DNA of 20,249 nt from an uncultured Candidatus Saccharibacteria bacterium (GTDB taxonomy: Bacteria > Patescibacteria > Saccharimonadia > Saccharimonadales > UBA6022): contig CAMPKW010000017.1 in assembly GCA_946887425.1 (NCBI GenBank), positions 1-20,249 of the forward strand, in the 5' to 3' direction. Within the stretch, counting starts at the first letter, position 1. Each line of letters opens with the position of its first letter. A program made the position numbers and the translations under genes. Shown here one piece after another: positions 14,102 to 20,175 of the stretch. A model generated the notes under the pieces. That model was given only the letters and a program-made list of their open reading frames with translations, was not told where the DNA came from and did no database searches.

Positions 14102-14454
14102 GTGGTAGTTGCGACTTCTTCGCCCGAAACGAGGCGATAGCTAAGACGCACAAGATCGAATAGCTCGTCCTGCGGCACTTGACCGGTGCATAAAATTGTA
14201 TTCCAATGCTTCTTATTCAGATGGTAGCCAGGAAGCACAGTCTCGTATTTTTCGCGCAAAATTTCCGCTAGCTGCGGGTCGCATTTTAAGCTCAAGCGAA
14301 GTGGCTTACTGCCACCTTGAATGATGGCAAACATCTTGCCCTCGCCACTTTCTTTGTGGCCAATTTTATATACAAATGCATCTTCACCAAATGGAAAATC
14401 AAGCCACGTATTCGGGAAACTTAAAAGGTATTCTTCAACTTCAGTATGTGTCAT
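14098..14454 (-). CDS. MmcQ/YjbR-family protein (118 aa)
   Basis: The family has a CyaY-like fold and is often annotated DNA-binding, with no settled function. Visible landmarks are the N-terminal YLLSFPNTWLDFPFGEDAFVYKIG, the middle MFAIIQGGSKPLRLSLKCDPQLAEIL, and the highly typical LNKKHWNTILC followed by LFDLVRLSYRLV. Length is normal. Its ATG overlaps the orn stop as ATGA, so it is translationally coupled to orn. Confidence 0.88.
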   Translation of the reverse strand: MTHTEVEEYLLSFPNTWLDFPFGEDAFVYKIGHKESGEGKMFAIIQGGSKPLRLSLKCDPQLAEILREKYETVLPGYHLNKKHWNTILCTGQVPQDELFDLVRLSYRLVSGEEVATTT

Positions 14455-15014
14455 GCTTTTATTTTAGCAAGATAATACTGAAGTTCCATAATACTGCCTC
14501 GTATATCACCCAGTGCTCGGTGCTCTTCAGGCTTGGCAAACTTCTTTCTATACTTCCCTTCAAAGACCACTTTCCAGGCACTCACATCCAGCATGCGGTA
14601 GTGCAAGCGCGCGTCAAGTCGATGCCATTCGTTCACAATGAAGCGGCGGTCTTGGTGAATGGAATTGCCCGCAAGCAACACTGGTTTATCTTTTTCAAAG
14701 TGCTCATCAATAAACGCCAAGAGTTCATTTTCGACAACACGACCCGATCGGCCCTTCTCGATATTTTGCTTCACGAGTCCGTCACGCGCCTCAGGGTTTG
14801 CATCCCAAAATGCCTTAGAGACCTTCATTCGACGCTCGAGCAGGCGTGGGCCGACTTTTACCACGCCCTCGTAGGTCGCGAGTTCATTAAATTTCCAGTC
14901 CGTAACAATCGCGGCGACTTCCAAAATCCGATCTTCAATCGGATCAAGCCCCGTCATTTCTAAATCGACCCATAAAATGCGGTCAGTGCGAGCATTAGCA
15001 AGTTTTTTATCCAT
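14451..15014 (-). CDS. orn: Oligoribonuclease (DEDDh 3'-5' exoribonuclease)
   Basis: Orn degrades the 2-5 nt (mainly dinucleotide) ends of RNA decay and linearised cyclic-di-GMP. The 187-aa sequence holds all DEDDh residues: Asp17 and Glu19 in WVDLEMTGLD, Asp122 in GNSIHQDRRF, and His165 and Asp170 in EEHRALGDIRGSI. Other family signatures are the AFWDANPEARDGLVKQ and KVVFEGKYRKKFAKPEEHRALGDI segments. It shares a transcript with the YjbR-like gene (ATGA overlap) and its own promoter abuts the msrB stop codon. Confidence 0.97.
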   Translation of the reverse strand: MDKKLANARTDRILWVDLEMTGLDPIEDRILEVAAIVTDWKFNELATYEGVVKVGPRLLERRMKVSKAFWDANPEARDGLVKQNIEKGRSGRVVENELLAFIDEHFEKDKPVLLAGNSIHQDRRFIVNEWHRLDARLHYRMLDVSAWKVVFEGKYRKKFAKPEEHRALGDIRGSIMELQYYLAKIKA

Positions 15015-15026
15015 TATCTTACTATA
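15012..15026 (-). promoter_or_regulatory. Leaderless promoter of orn
   Basis: TATAGT (15021-15026, minus strand) ends 6 nt before the ATG and directly abuts the msrB stop codon. The preceding bases are TAG, so there is no TGn. Confidence 0.6.
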
Positions 15027-15428
15027 CTACGCTTCGTCAGGGGTGAACTGCAAACTCAATGAATTAATACAAAAACGTTGGTCAGTCGGCATGCCAAGCC
15101 CCTCACCCTCAAACACGTGCCCTAGATGTCCGCCACACGTCGCGCAGGTTACTTCAGTGCGCACCGTTCCCAGACTATCGTCTTCATGAAATTCGACAGC
15201 CCCGGGTAGCGCATCATAAAAACTCGGCCAGCCACACTCAGCGTCAAACTTCGTCTCACTATCAAATAATTTCGTACCACACGCCGCGCAGCTATAGGTG
15301 CCTGGATCAAACAACGAGTCGTATTCACCCGAAAACGGCAACTCAGTGCCCTTTTCACGCAGCACATGATATTGCTCGGGCGTCAGCTCGTCTTCCCATT
15401 CGCTCTCGGTCTTGTCTCGCATATCCAT
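15027..15428 (-). CDS. msrB: Peptide-methionine (R)-S-oxide reductase MsrB
   Basis: It reduces methionine-R-sulfoxide in proteins. The 133-aa protein contains the zinc CxxC pairs CAACG and CATCG, CGWPSF, GGHLGHVF and the catalytic Cys in RFCINSLSL. I chose ATG 15428 (MDMRDKTESEW) because it is 6 nt after TATACT. The longer reading to 15491 would include the promoter and a terminator hairpin and adds an unrelated basic sequence. It is upstream of orn on the same strand. Confidence 0.95.
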   Translation of the reverse strand: MDMRDKTESEWEDELTPEQYHVLREKGTELPFSGEYDSLFDPGTYSCAACGTKLFDSETKFDAECGWPSFYDALPGAVEFHEDDSLGTVRTEVTCATCGGHLGHVFEGEGLGMPTDQRFCINSLSLQFTPDEA

Positions 15429-15463
15429 ACTTCTAGTATACGCCCATTTAAAACCCGTCTCAA
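15426..15463 (-). promoter_or_regulatory. Complete sigma70-type leaderless promoter of msrB inside the mscL terminator
   Basis: On the minus strand -35 TTGAGA (15458-15463), a 17-nt spacer and -10 TATACT (15435-15440) precede the ATG by 6 nt. The -35 lies in the loop and first bases of the 3' arm of the mscL terminator hairpin (15449-15480). Confidence 0.78.
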
Positions 15464-15480
15464 CGCGGAGACGGGTTTTA
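15449..15480 (-). terminator. Intrinsic terminator of mscL
   Basis: A 13-bp perfect stem (15449-15461, 15468-15480) with a 6-nt loop is followed on the minus strand by TTTTAAA. It sits 15 nt after the mscL stop. The promoter of msrB overlaps it. Confidence 0.85.
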
Positions 15481-15494
15481 AGAGAATACAATAG

Positions 15495-15938
15495 TTATGC
15501 GTTCTTCTTTTTATCAAGGCGATCAAGTTTCGCCAGATGAACCGCCCAGTACACCACCGCAGCCGTCGCAAATAACGTAATAAATGCCGAGATAATCATA
15601 CCCCATCCAATCGCGACTTCGGGCTTATCAGCAGTCTTAGCAATGATCACCCACTTAAGACTATTGAGATCGACACCCTGTGTGAGGAGCGCAACAACTG
15701 GTGCAATCAATTGATCAACAATCGTCTTAACTGCAGCACCGGCCGCAGTACCAATCGCAAGACCAACCGCCAAGCCAACGACACCCTGCTCACGAACAAA
15801 GATCAGGAATCCTCCGCCCTGTCCTTTAATTGCAGCAGCACTTTGTTGTACACGAGAGATGACTTTTGGTTTCTCTGTTGCTGGTTTTGTTGCAGCCGTT
15901 TTTGTAGCTGGCTTCTTTATTGGCTTTTTTTCTGCCAT
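15495..15938 (-). CDS. mscL: Large-conductance mechanosensitive channel (MscL) homologue
   Basis: A tension-gated pore that vents solutes on hypo-osmotic shock. Residues about 1-27 are a Lys/Ala/Pro-rich cytoplasmic extension absent from E. coli MscL. The pore helix EQGVVGLAVGLAIGTAAGAAV (about 52-72) aligns with [21 protein letters not shown] and keeps the gate glycines, but the family's Asn and Asp at the start are Gly. IVDQLIAPVVALL continues TM1, and VAIGWGMIISAFITLFATAAVVYW is TM2. The protein ends shortly after TM2 (LAKLDRLDKKKNA), so the C-terminal bundle is short or absent. At 147 aa it is near the family length. A good Shine-Dalgarno AGGGGAG precedes the ATG by about 8 nt. Confidence 0.85.
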   Translation of the reverse strand: MAEKKPIKKPATKTAATKPATEKPKVISRVQQSAAAIKGQGGGFLIFVREQGVVGLAVGLAIGTAAGAAVKTIVDQLIAPVVALLTQGVDLNSLKWVIIAKTADKPEVAIGWGMIISAFITLFATAAVVYWAVHLAKLDRLDKKKNA

Positions 15939-15975
15939 AAAAAAATCTCCCCTTACTTTTAGGGAGATTATACCA
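15939..15975 (-). promoter_or_regulatory. mscL promoter overlapping a terminator-like hairpin
   Basis: TGG plus TATAAT (15967-15975, minus strand) is an extended -10. The expected start leaves a leader of about 21 nt with AGGGGAG. An 8-bp inverted repeat (15944-15951 and 15962-15969) followed by T7 (15939-15945) overlaps the same stretch, including half of the -10. Read-through RNA could fold it as an intrinsic terminator, while RNA starting at the -10 lacks the 5' arm. Confidence 0.6.
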
Positions 15976-15998
15976 TTAATTGCAACCTCGGTAGTACT

Positions 15999-16035
15999 CT
16001 GACCGTGGCGCCGCGAACTGCGGCACCACGGTCAG
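15999..16035 (-). other. Long GC-rich hairpin after the 93-aa gene
   Basis: Two 16-nt arms (15999-16014, 16020-16035) pair around a 5-nt loop with one imperfect position. In minus-strand RNA that position is a G-U pair, in plus-strand RNA a C-A mismatch, which suggests it acts in the minus transcript. There is no following T-run, so it is either a transcript 3' end stabiliser or a non-canonical terminator. Confidence 0.65.
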
Positions 16036-16045
16036 TTTGGTACTT

Positions 16046-16327
16046 CTAGTGGCTTTCCGCCTCAGGCTTCACCTTCAGCGAACCAGTCACCAGAAATACA
16101 TAGGGTCGATCCATGTCGCGCATCGCCTCGCCCTGACGGGAGATTCGAAGCACGCGGTCGTTGTGATGCAGGCTGCCAACAGTGCGCCGAAGGCGCGTCA
16201 ATGACCAGTCTCCAAGTCCCAGCGTAAGACGCAGGTGGTCGTAGTCGTCGACGGTTGTCACCTTCGAGTCACGGCGAAGAAATTTGCCCATGACAGTCTG
16301 CTTATCTTCGATAGTAGCACTTGCCAA
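16046..16327 (-). CDS. Small basic protein of unknown function (93 aa)
   Basis: No family is recognised. The TTG start at 16327 has AGGGGTG about 6 nt upstream. An ATG at residue 13 (16291) is the alternative and gives MGKFLRRDSKVTT. The protein is Arg-rich, without membrane segments or cysteines (LRLTLGLGDWSLTRLRRTVGSL, YVFLVTGSLKVKPEAESH). The coding region looks GC-richer than its flanks. It has its own promoter, an approximately 89-nt leader and a long terminal hairpin. Confidence 0.55.
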   Translation of the reverse strand: MASATIEDKQTVMGKFLRRDSKVTTVDDYDHLRLTLGLGDWSLTRLRRTVGSLHHNDRVLRISRQGEAMRDMDRPYVFLVTGSLKVKPEAESH

Positions 16328-16422
16328 CTATCTCACCCCTTTTCCAAAAACACGGACGCGCCGTGTATGCGTTTGACTGCCAAGCCACGGCGGCTCAGCG
16401 ATGGTCAATACACATTTTACAT

Positions 16423-16450
16423 ACTATACATTATTTTATAGTAATTGCAA
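16423..16450 (-). promoter_or_regulatory. Promoter of the 93-aa gene
   Basis: On the minus strand -35 TTGCAA (16445-16450), a 16-nt spacer and -10 TATAGT (16423-16428) lie just after the argS stop codon. The predicted start near 16416 leaves a leader of about 89 nt, unusually long for this window, containing GC-rich self-complementary segments. Confidence 0.6.
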
Positions 16451-18112
16451 CTACATTCGGGTTGGCGCGTCAATGCCAAGGATTCCCAGACCAGCTGCAA
16501 GCGTATCAGCGTAAAGCGCTACGATACCAGCACGATGCGTCTCGTGTTCATTGCCAGCAACTTGATTCTTCTCATAGTAGCGGTTAAATTCTTGCGCTAC
16601 CTCAAAAAGATAATTACAGATATGATGTGGCTCAAGAGTACGAACCGCAAGTTCGACAACTTCAGTATATTCACCCAGCTTACGAACCAATGCGCGGTCT
16701 TCGTCACGAACGGTATTCGGCATGGTAAAAGAGCCTGTCTTTTCTAGAATTCGACGGGCACGCGCATGAGCGTACTGCAGGTAAGGGCCGGAATTACCCT
16801 GAAGACTCACTGTTTCTTCGATATCAAAGGCAATATCCCCACCCAATCGGTAGCGAGCAAAGGCATATTTGATGGCACCAAGGGTTACCATATCAATAAG
16901 ATCCTTATCCTCCACGAGTTCACTCACCTTTTCACGGACGATATCTAGCACATCCAGCGCCCGGGTAACATTACCGAGGCGTGAACTCATTTTCTTGCCA
17001 TCAGCAAATTTCACCGTACCGTTCGTCATATGTGTCATCGTTCCGGCAAGTTCCGGACGGAATGTCTCTGCGGCCGCAAACACCACTCGCATATATTCTT
17101 TCTGGTCATTACCGGTGAGCAAATAGCGATGATCAAAACCATAGTCCTGCTTCTCCATCCAGATCACACCGATATCTTTGGTCTCATACGTCGGCAACCC
17201 TTTCGATGTCACAAAGACACGAGTATGCAGGTGCTTCGATTCATCACCCTCGAAAACAACAGCGCCGTCAGATTGTTTGAGTACTCCTTTGGCAAGTTGC
17301 TCTTCGACAACTTTCATTCCTGTTACGGCCGTTTGACTCTCAGGGTAGTATCGCATTGTCTCAACATTAATCAGTTTGTAAAACGCATCGAAATATTCAA
17401 AGCTCCATTGACGTGTCGCCCAATACATCTTAGCGAGTGGCGATTCGTCATCATTCGCACTATGGAATCCGTAGATTGTTTTATTCAGTTCATCGATATC
17501 CGCTTTTGTCTGCGCATCTTCTTCATACGCCTTCGCACCGCGTACATAGCAACCACTAATCCAGCGTGAGCGCGCAAACGGATCAGCCTCGACCGTATCA
17601 AGCTTTTCTGGATATTCACCGCCAAGTTCAGCCACCATACCCCAAAGACACTTAGCAACATGCAGCCCAACGTCTCCGCCGAAGCTCGTGCGTTGCAAAT
17701 CCGCCCCACCAATTAGCATGAGGCGAGAAGCAATATCACCAAAAACCGTCTGATAGAGGTGCCCGGTGTGTAGCTCCTTGAAAGCGTTTGGACAGCTGTA
17801 TTCAAACACAATCCTTTGATCGGCATAGACGGCTTGCGGCTCCCTGCGTATTAAAGCAAGTAGCGCCGCATTATCAAGGCGGATGTTAATGAAGCCTGGC
17901 CCCGCAATGCTCACTTCAGAGAAGTCACCCGTCTGACGAAGTTCTTCGGCGATTTGCTCAGCAATTTCTCGCGGATTTTTTCCAAGCGGCTTAGCAAGCT
18001 GCAAAGCAACGTTAGTGGCGTAGTCGCCAAACTGCGCGTCAGGACGCGTCAGCTGGACGTCTTGCTCGACACCAAAAAGTCGAGTAATAATCTGTTCAAT
18101 AGTTTTATTCAT
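16451..18112 (-). CDS. argS: Arginyl-tRNA synthetase
   Basis: A class I synthetase charging tRNA-Arg. The 553-aa protein has the Arg-specific N-terminal domain (DYATNVALQLAKPLGKNP, GPGFINIRL), the HIGH motif as HTGH (115-118) in FKELHTGHLYQT, the KMSK loop as GKKMSSRLGN (374-378 KMSSR), and a C-terminal DALR anticodon-binding domain ending GLGILGIDAPTRM, typical of the family. The ATG follows an extended -10 by 8 nt and has no Shine-Dalgarno. Confidence 0.96.
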   Translation of the reverse strand: MNKTIEQIITRLFGVEQDVQLTRPDAQFGDYATNVALQLAKPLGKNPREIAEQIAEELRQTGDFSEVSIAGPGFINIRLDNAALLALIRREPQAVYADQRIVFEYSCPNAFKELHTGHLYQTVFGDIASRLMLIGGADLQRTSFGGDVGLHVAKCLWGMVAELGGEYPEKLDTVEADPFARSRWISGCYVRGAKAYEEDAQTKADIDELNKTIYGFHSANDDESPLAKMYWATRQWSFEYFDAFYKLINVETMRYYPESQTAVTGMKVVEEQLAKGVLKQSDGAVVFEGDESKHLHTRVFVTSKGLPTYETKDIGVIWMEKQDYGFDHRYLLTGNDQKEYMRVVFAAAETFRPELAGTMTHMTNGTVKFADGKKMSSRLGNVTRALDVLDIVREKVSELVEDKDLIDMVTLGAIKYAFARYRLGGDIAFDIEETVSLQGNSGPYLQYAHARARRILEKTGSFTMPNTVRDEDRALVRKLGEYTEVVELAVRTLEPHHICNYLFEVAQEFNRYYEKNQVAGNEHETHRAGIVALYADTLAAGLGILGIDAPTRM

Positions 18113-18129
18113 TAAATCTTATTATAACA
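18110..18129 (-). promoter_or_regulatory. Extended -10 near-leaderless promoter of argS
   Basis: TGT plus TATAAT (18121-18129, minus strand) ends 8 nt before the ATG. The hexamer is consensus, and no -35 is visible. Confidence 0.68.
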
Positions 18130-18206
18130 CTAGTGATCGGGCAGAAGGTGCACCTACGCGTCCTCTTGGGTGACAACGTGTCTCAACGAAGCTAGAACGG
18201 ATGCGA

Positions 18207-18359
18207 CTAGGCGACCTGGGTGTCGTCGTCAGGTGCCGTATCAAGCCTATTACTCGACACCAAGCCAACGCCCTTTACTTGCTGTAATACAAAGCTCAGC
18301 GCGCTCATGTCGTCCATGCCAAGATCGGTTATTTCGGGGGTAATTTTTTCTTCAGCCAT
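18207..18359 (-). CDS. Possible small protein (50 aa)
   Basis: An open frame from ATG 18359 to TAG 18207 encodes an acidic 50-residue protein, MAEEKITPEITDLGMDDMSAL ... APDDDTQVA. It begins 48 nt after the pyrG stop on the same strand and fills most of the otherwise empty 295-nt gap before argS. It has no convincing ribosome-binding site or promoter and no recognised family. I see no RNA gene in the remainder of the gap (18130-18206). Confidence 0.42.
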   Translation of the reverse strand: MAEEKITPEITDLGMDDMSALSFVLQQVKGVGLVSSNRLDTAPDDDTQVA

Positions 18360-18407
18360 GTGTGTGTTTTGTTTACGTTTTCTACTTTTAACATTAGCAC
18401 TTTTGAG

Positions 18408-20006
18408 CTATTTTGTCAATGCAGCGCGCACAAGGCCAGTAAAGAGCGGATGGGCCCGTGACGGCCGGCTACGAAACTCTGGATGCGCCTGGGTAGCCAC
18501 GAAATACGGATGGTGCTGTGCTTCCACAAATTCCACCAACTTGCCGTCTGGCGACATGCCACTCACCCGCACGCCGCCTTTAGCGATGTCATCAACAAAC
18601 GCACGATTTACCTCGTAGCGGTGACGGTGGCGCTCAATAATGTCATGCGTATCGTAAAGTTCAGCGACCTTGGAGCCTTTAATAAGTGTTGCCAGATAAT
18701 CACCGAGGCGCAGCGTACCGCCTGTCGATTCCTTGCCCGCTTGGCCTTCCATGATGTACACAACATTCTGTTTAGTATCAGCAAACTCACTACTATTAGC
18801 TTCGCTCAGGCCGCCCTTTCGCGCAGCCGCAATAACCGCGACTTGCAGCCCGAGGCAAATACCCAAGTAAGGCACGTCGTTATCTAGTGCATATCGAGCT
18901 GCAGCCACTTTGCCCTCGATACCACGCGCGCCAAATCCGCCCGGCACCAGGAGTGCATCTACCGCTGCAAAATCCGCATCGGTCGCCGTTTCGGCATTAA
19001 TCCACTGCACCTTTAAACATGTCTCTTGCTCCCAAGCGGCAGCTTTTAGCGCCTCGAGTACCGAAATGTACGTATCTTCGTTATCCATGTACTTGGCGAC
19101 CAAGCCGACCGTGATGGTTGTCGCATGTGTAGCTCGCTGCTGATCGAGAATTGTTTGCCACTTCTCAAGGTTTGGCTCAGCGGTCAGACCCGAAAACTTC
19201 GTCAAAAGATCATGCAGTCCACTACCTGCTATAGCAAGCGGGATCTGAAATACGGTGTCTACGTTCGGCTGTAGCAACACGGCACTACGCGGCACGCCGC
19301 CAAACAAACTAATCTTGTCGGCAATACTCTCCGGCGCTGGTGTATCGGTGCGCACAATCACGCTATCAGGCACAATACCAAAGCCGCGTAGATCATTAAG
19401 GGCATTTTGCGCTGGCTTCGATTTAAATTCTTTGCTTGTACTAATAAACGGCACATATACTACGTGCACGAAGAGGCAGTTTTCCCGACCGACCTTTTGG
19501 CCAAGTTCGCGAATCGCCTCAATGAAACTCAGGCCTTCGTAATCGCCGACCGTTCCACCAATCTCAACGATATGAATGTCGCTATCCTTGCCAGCTTCTA
19601 TAATTGCTTCCTGAATTGCCTGCGTAAGGTGCGGTACAAGCTGTACTGTTTTGCCGCCAAACTTGCCTGCCCGCTCATCGAGAATAAGCTGCGACAGTAA
19701 TTTACCCGATAGTGTCGCGTTTTTCTGCGTTAATTCAATATCCAAAAAACGTTCGTAATGCCCAAGATCAAGGTCTGTCTCGGCGCCATCCTTCGTCACG
19801 AAACATTCGCCATGTTCCGCAGGATTCAAAAGACCCGCATCTACATTGAGATACGGGTCGCATTTTTGAATCGAAACGACACTACCCTTAGCTTGTAAAA
19901 CTGCGCCAATACTAGCCGCGGTAATGCCTTTTCCTACCCCCGAGAGCACACCCCCAGTTACAAATATGTATTTCTGTTTTTTACCCATGTTTGCTATGTC
20001 TCCCAT
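18408..20006 (-). CDS. pyrG: CTP synthase
   Basis: It makes CTP from UTP, ATP and glutamine. The amidoligase domain starts with YIFVTGGVLSGVGKGITAASIG and includes the DPYLNVDAGLLNPAEHGECFV and HIVEIGGTVGDYE motifs. The class I glutaminase domain (about 290-532) has catalytic Cys384 in LGICLGLQ and His508/Glu510 in ATQAHPEFRSRP, so ammonia comes from glutamine. Two starts fit: ATG 20006, 8 nt after TGC-TACAAT, which would be near-leaderless, or ATG 19988 (MGKKQKYIF), with GGGAGA 10 nt upstream. The latter is closer to the usual family N-terminus. Confidence 0.97.
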   Translation of the reverse strand: MGDIANMGKKQKYIFVTGGVLSGVGKGITAASIGAVLQAKGSVVSIQKCDPYLNVDAGLLNPAEHGECFVTKDGAETDLDLGHYERFLDIELTQKNATLSGKLLSQLILDERAGKFGGKTVQLVPHLTQAIQEAIIEAGKDSDIHIVEIGGTVGDYEGLSFIEAIRELGQKVGRENCLFVHVVYVPFISTSKEFKSKPAQNALNDLRGFGIVPDSVIVRTDTPAPESIADKISLFGGVPRSAVLLQPNVDTVFQIPLAIAGSGLHDLLTKFSGLTAEPNLEKWQTILDQQRATHATTITVGLVAKYMDNEDTYISVLEALKAAAWEQETCLKVQWINAETATDADFAAVDALLVPGGFGARGIEGKVAAARYALDNDVPYLGICLGLQVAVIAAARKGGLSEANSSEFADTKQNVVYIMEGQAGKESTGGTLRLGDYLATLIKGSKVAELYDTHDIIERHRHRYEVNRAFVDDIAKGGVRVSGMSPDGKLVEFVEAQHHPYFVATQAHPEFRSRPSRAHPLFTGLVRAALTK

Positions 20007-20023
20007 GGAATTTCATTGTAGCA
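20004..20023 (-). promoter_or_regulatory. Extended -10 promoter of pyrG
   Basis: TGC plus TACAAT (20015-20023, minus strand) lies 8 nt before ATG 20006 and 26 nt before ATG 19988. Confidence 0.55.
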
Positions 20024-20143
20024 CTACATATACAAAGTACGCTACATGTAGTATGTTGTGATATTTGCATTACGCTATATATGCACAGTCATACAGTCGT
20101 CTTGTTGCCATTATTGAAATTCCTAGTGCTTATGCTTGGCGTT

Positions 20144-20152
20144 TGCTATAGT
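20144..20152 (+). promoter_or_regulatory. Candidate extended -10 of the 20176 pilin
   Basis: TGC plus TATAGT (20144-20152) would give a leader of about 17 nt without a Shine-Dalgarno. No -35 is seen. The 169-nt gap to pyrG otherwise holds nothing I can identify. Confidence 0.45.
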
Positions 20153-20175
20153 CAATATAACGGTATTCATAAGTT

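Noticed and set aside
15429..15491. Upstream extension of msrB
   Set aside because: It spans the msrB promoter and the mscL terminator, and the added residues do not resemble MsrB.
18130..18206. Possible tRNA or terminator upstream of argS
   Set aside because: No T-loop GTTCRAN signature, cloverleaf arms or stable hairpin could be found on either strand.
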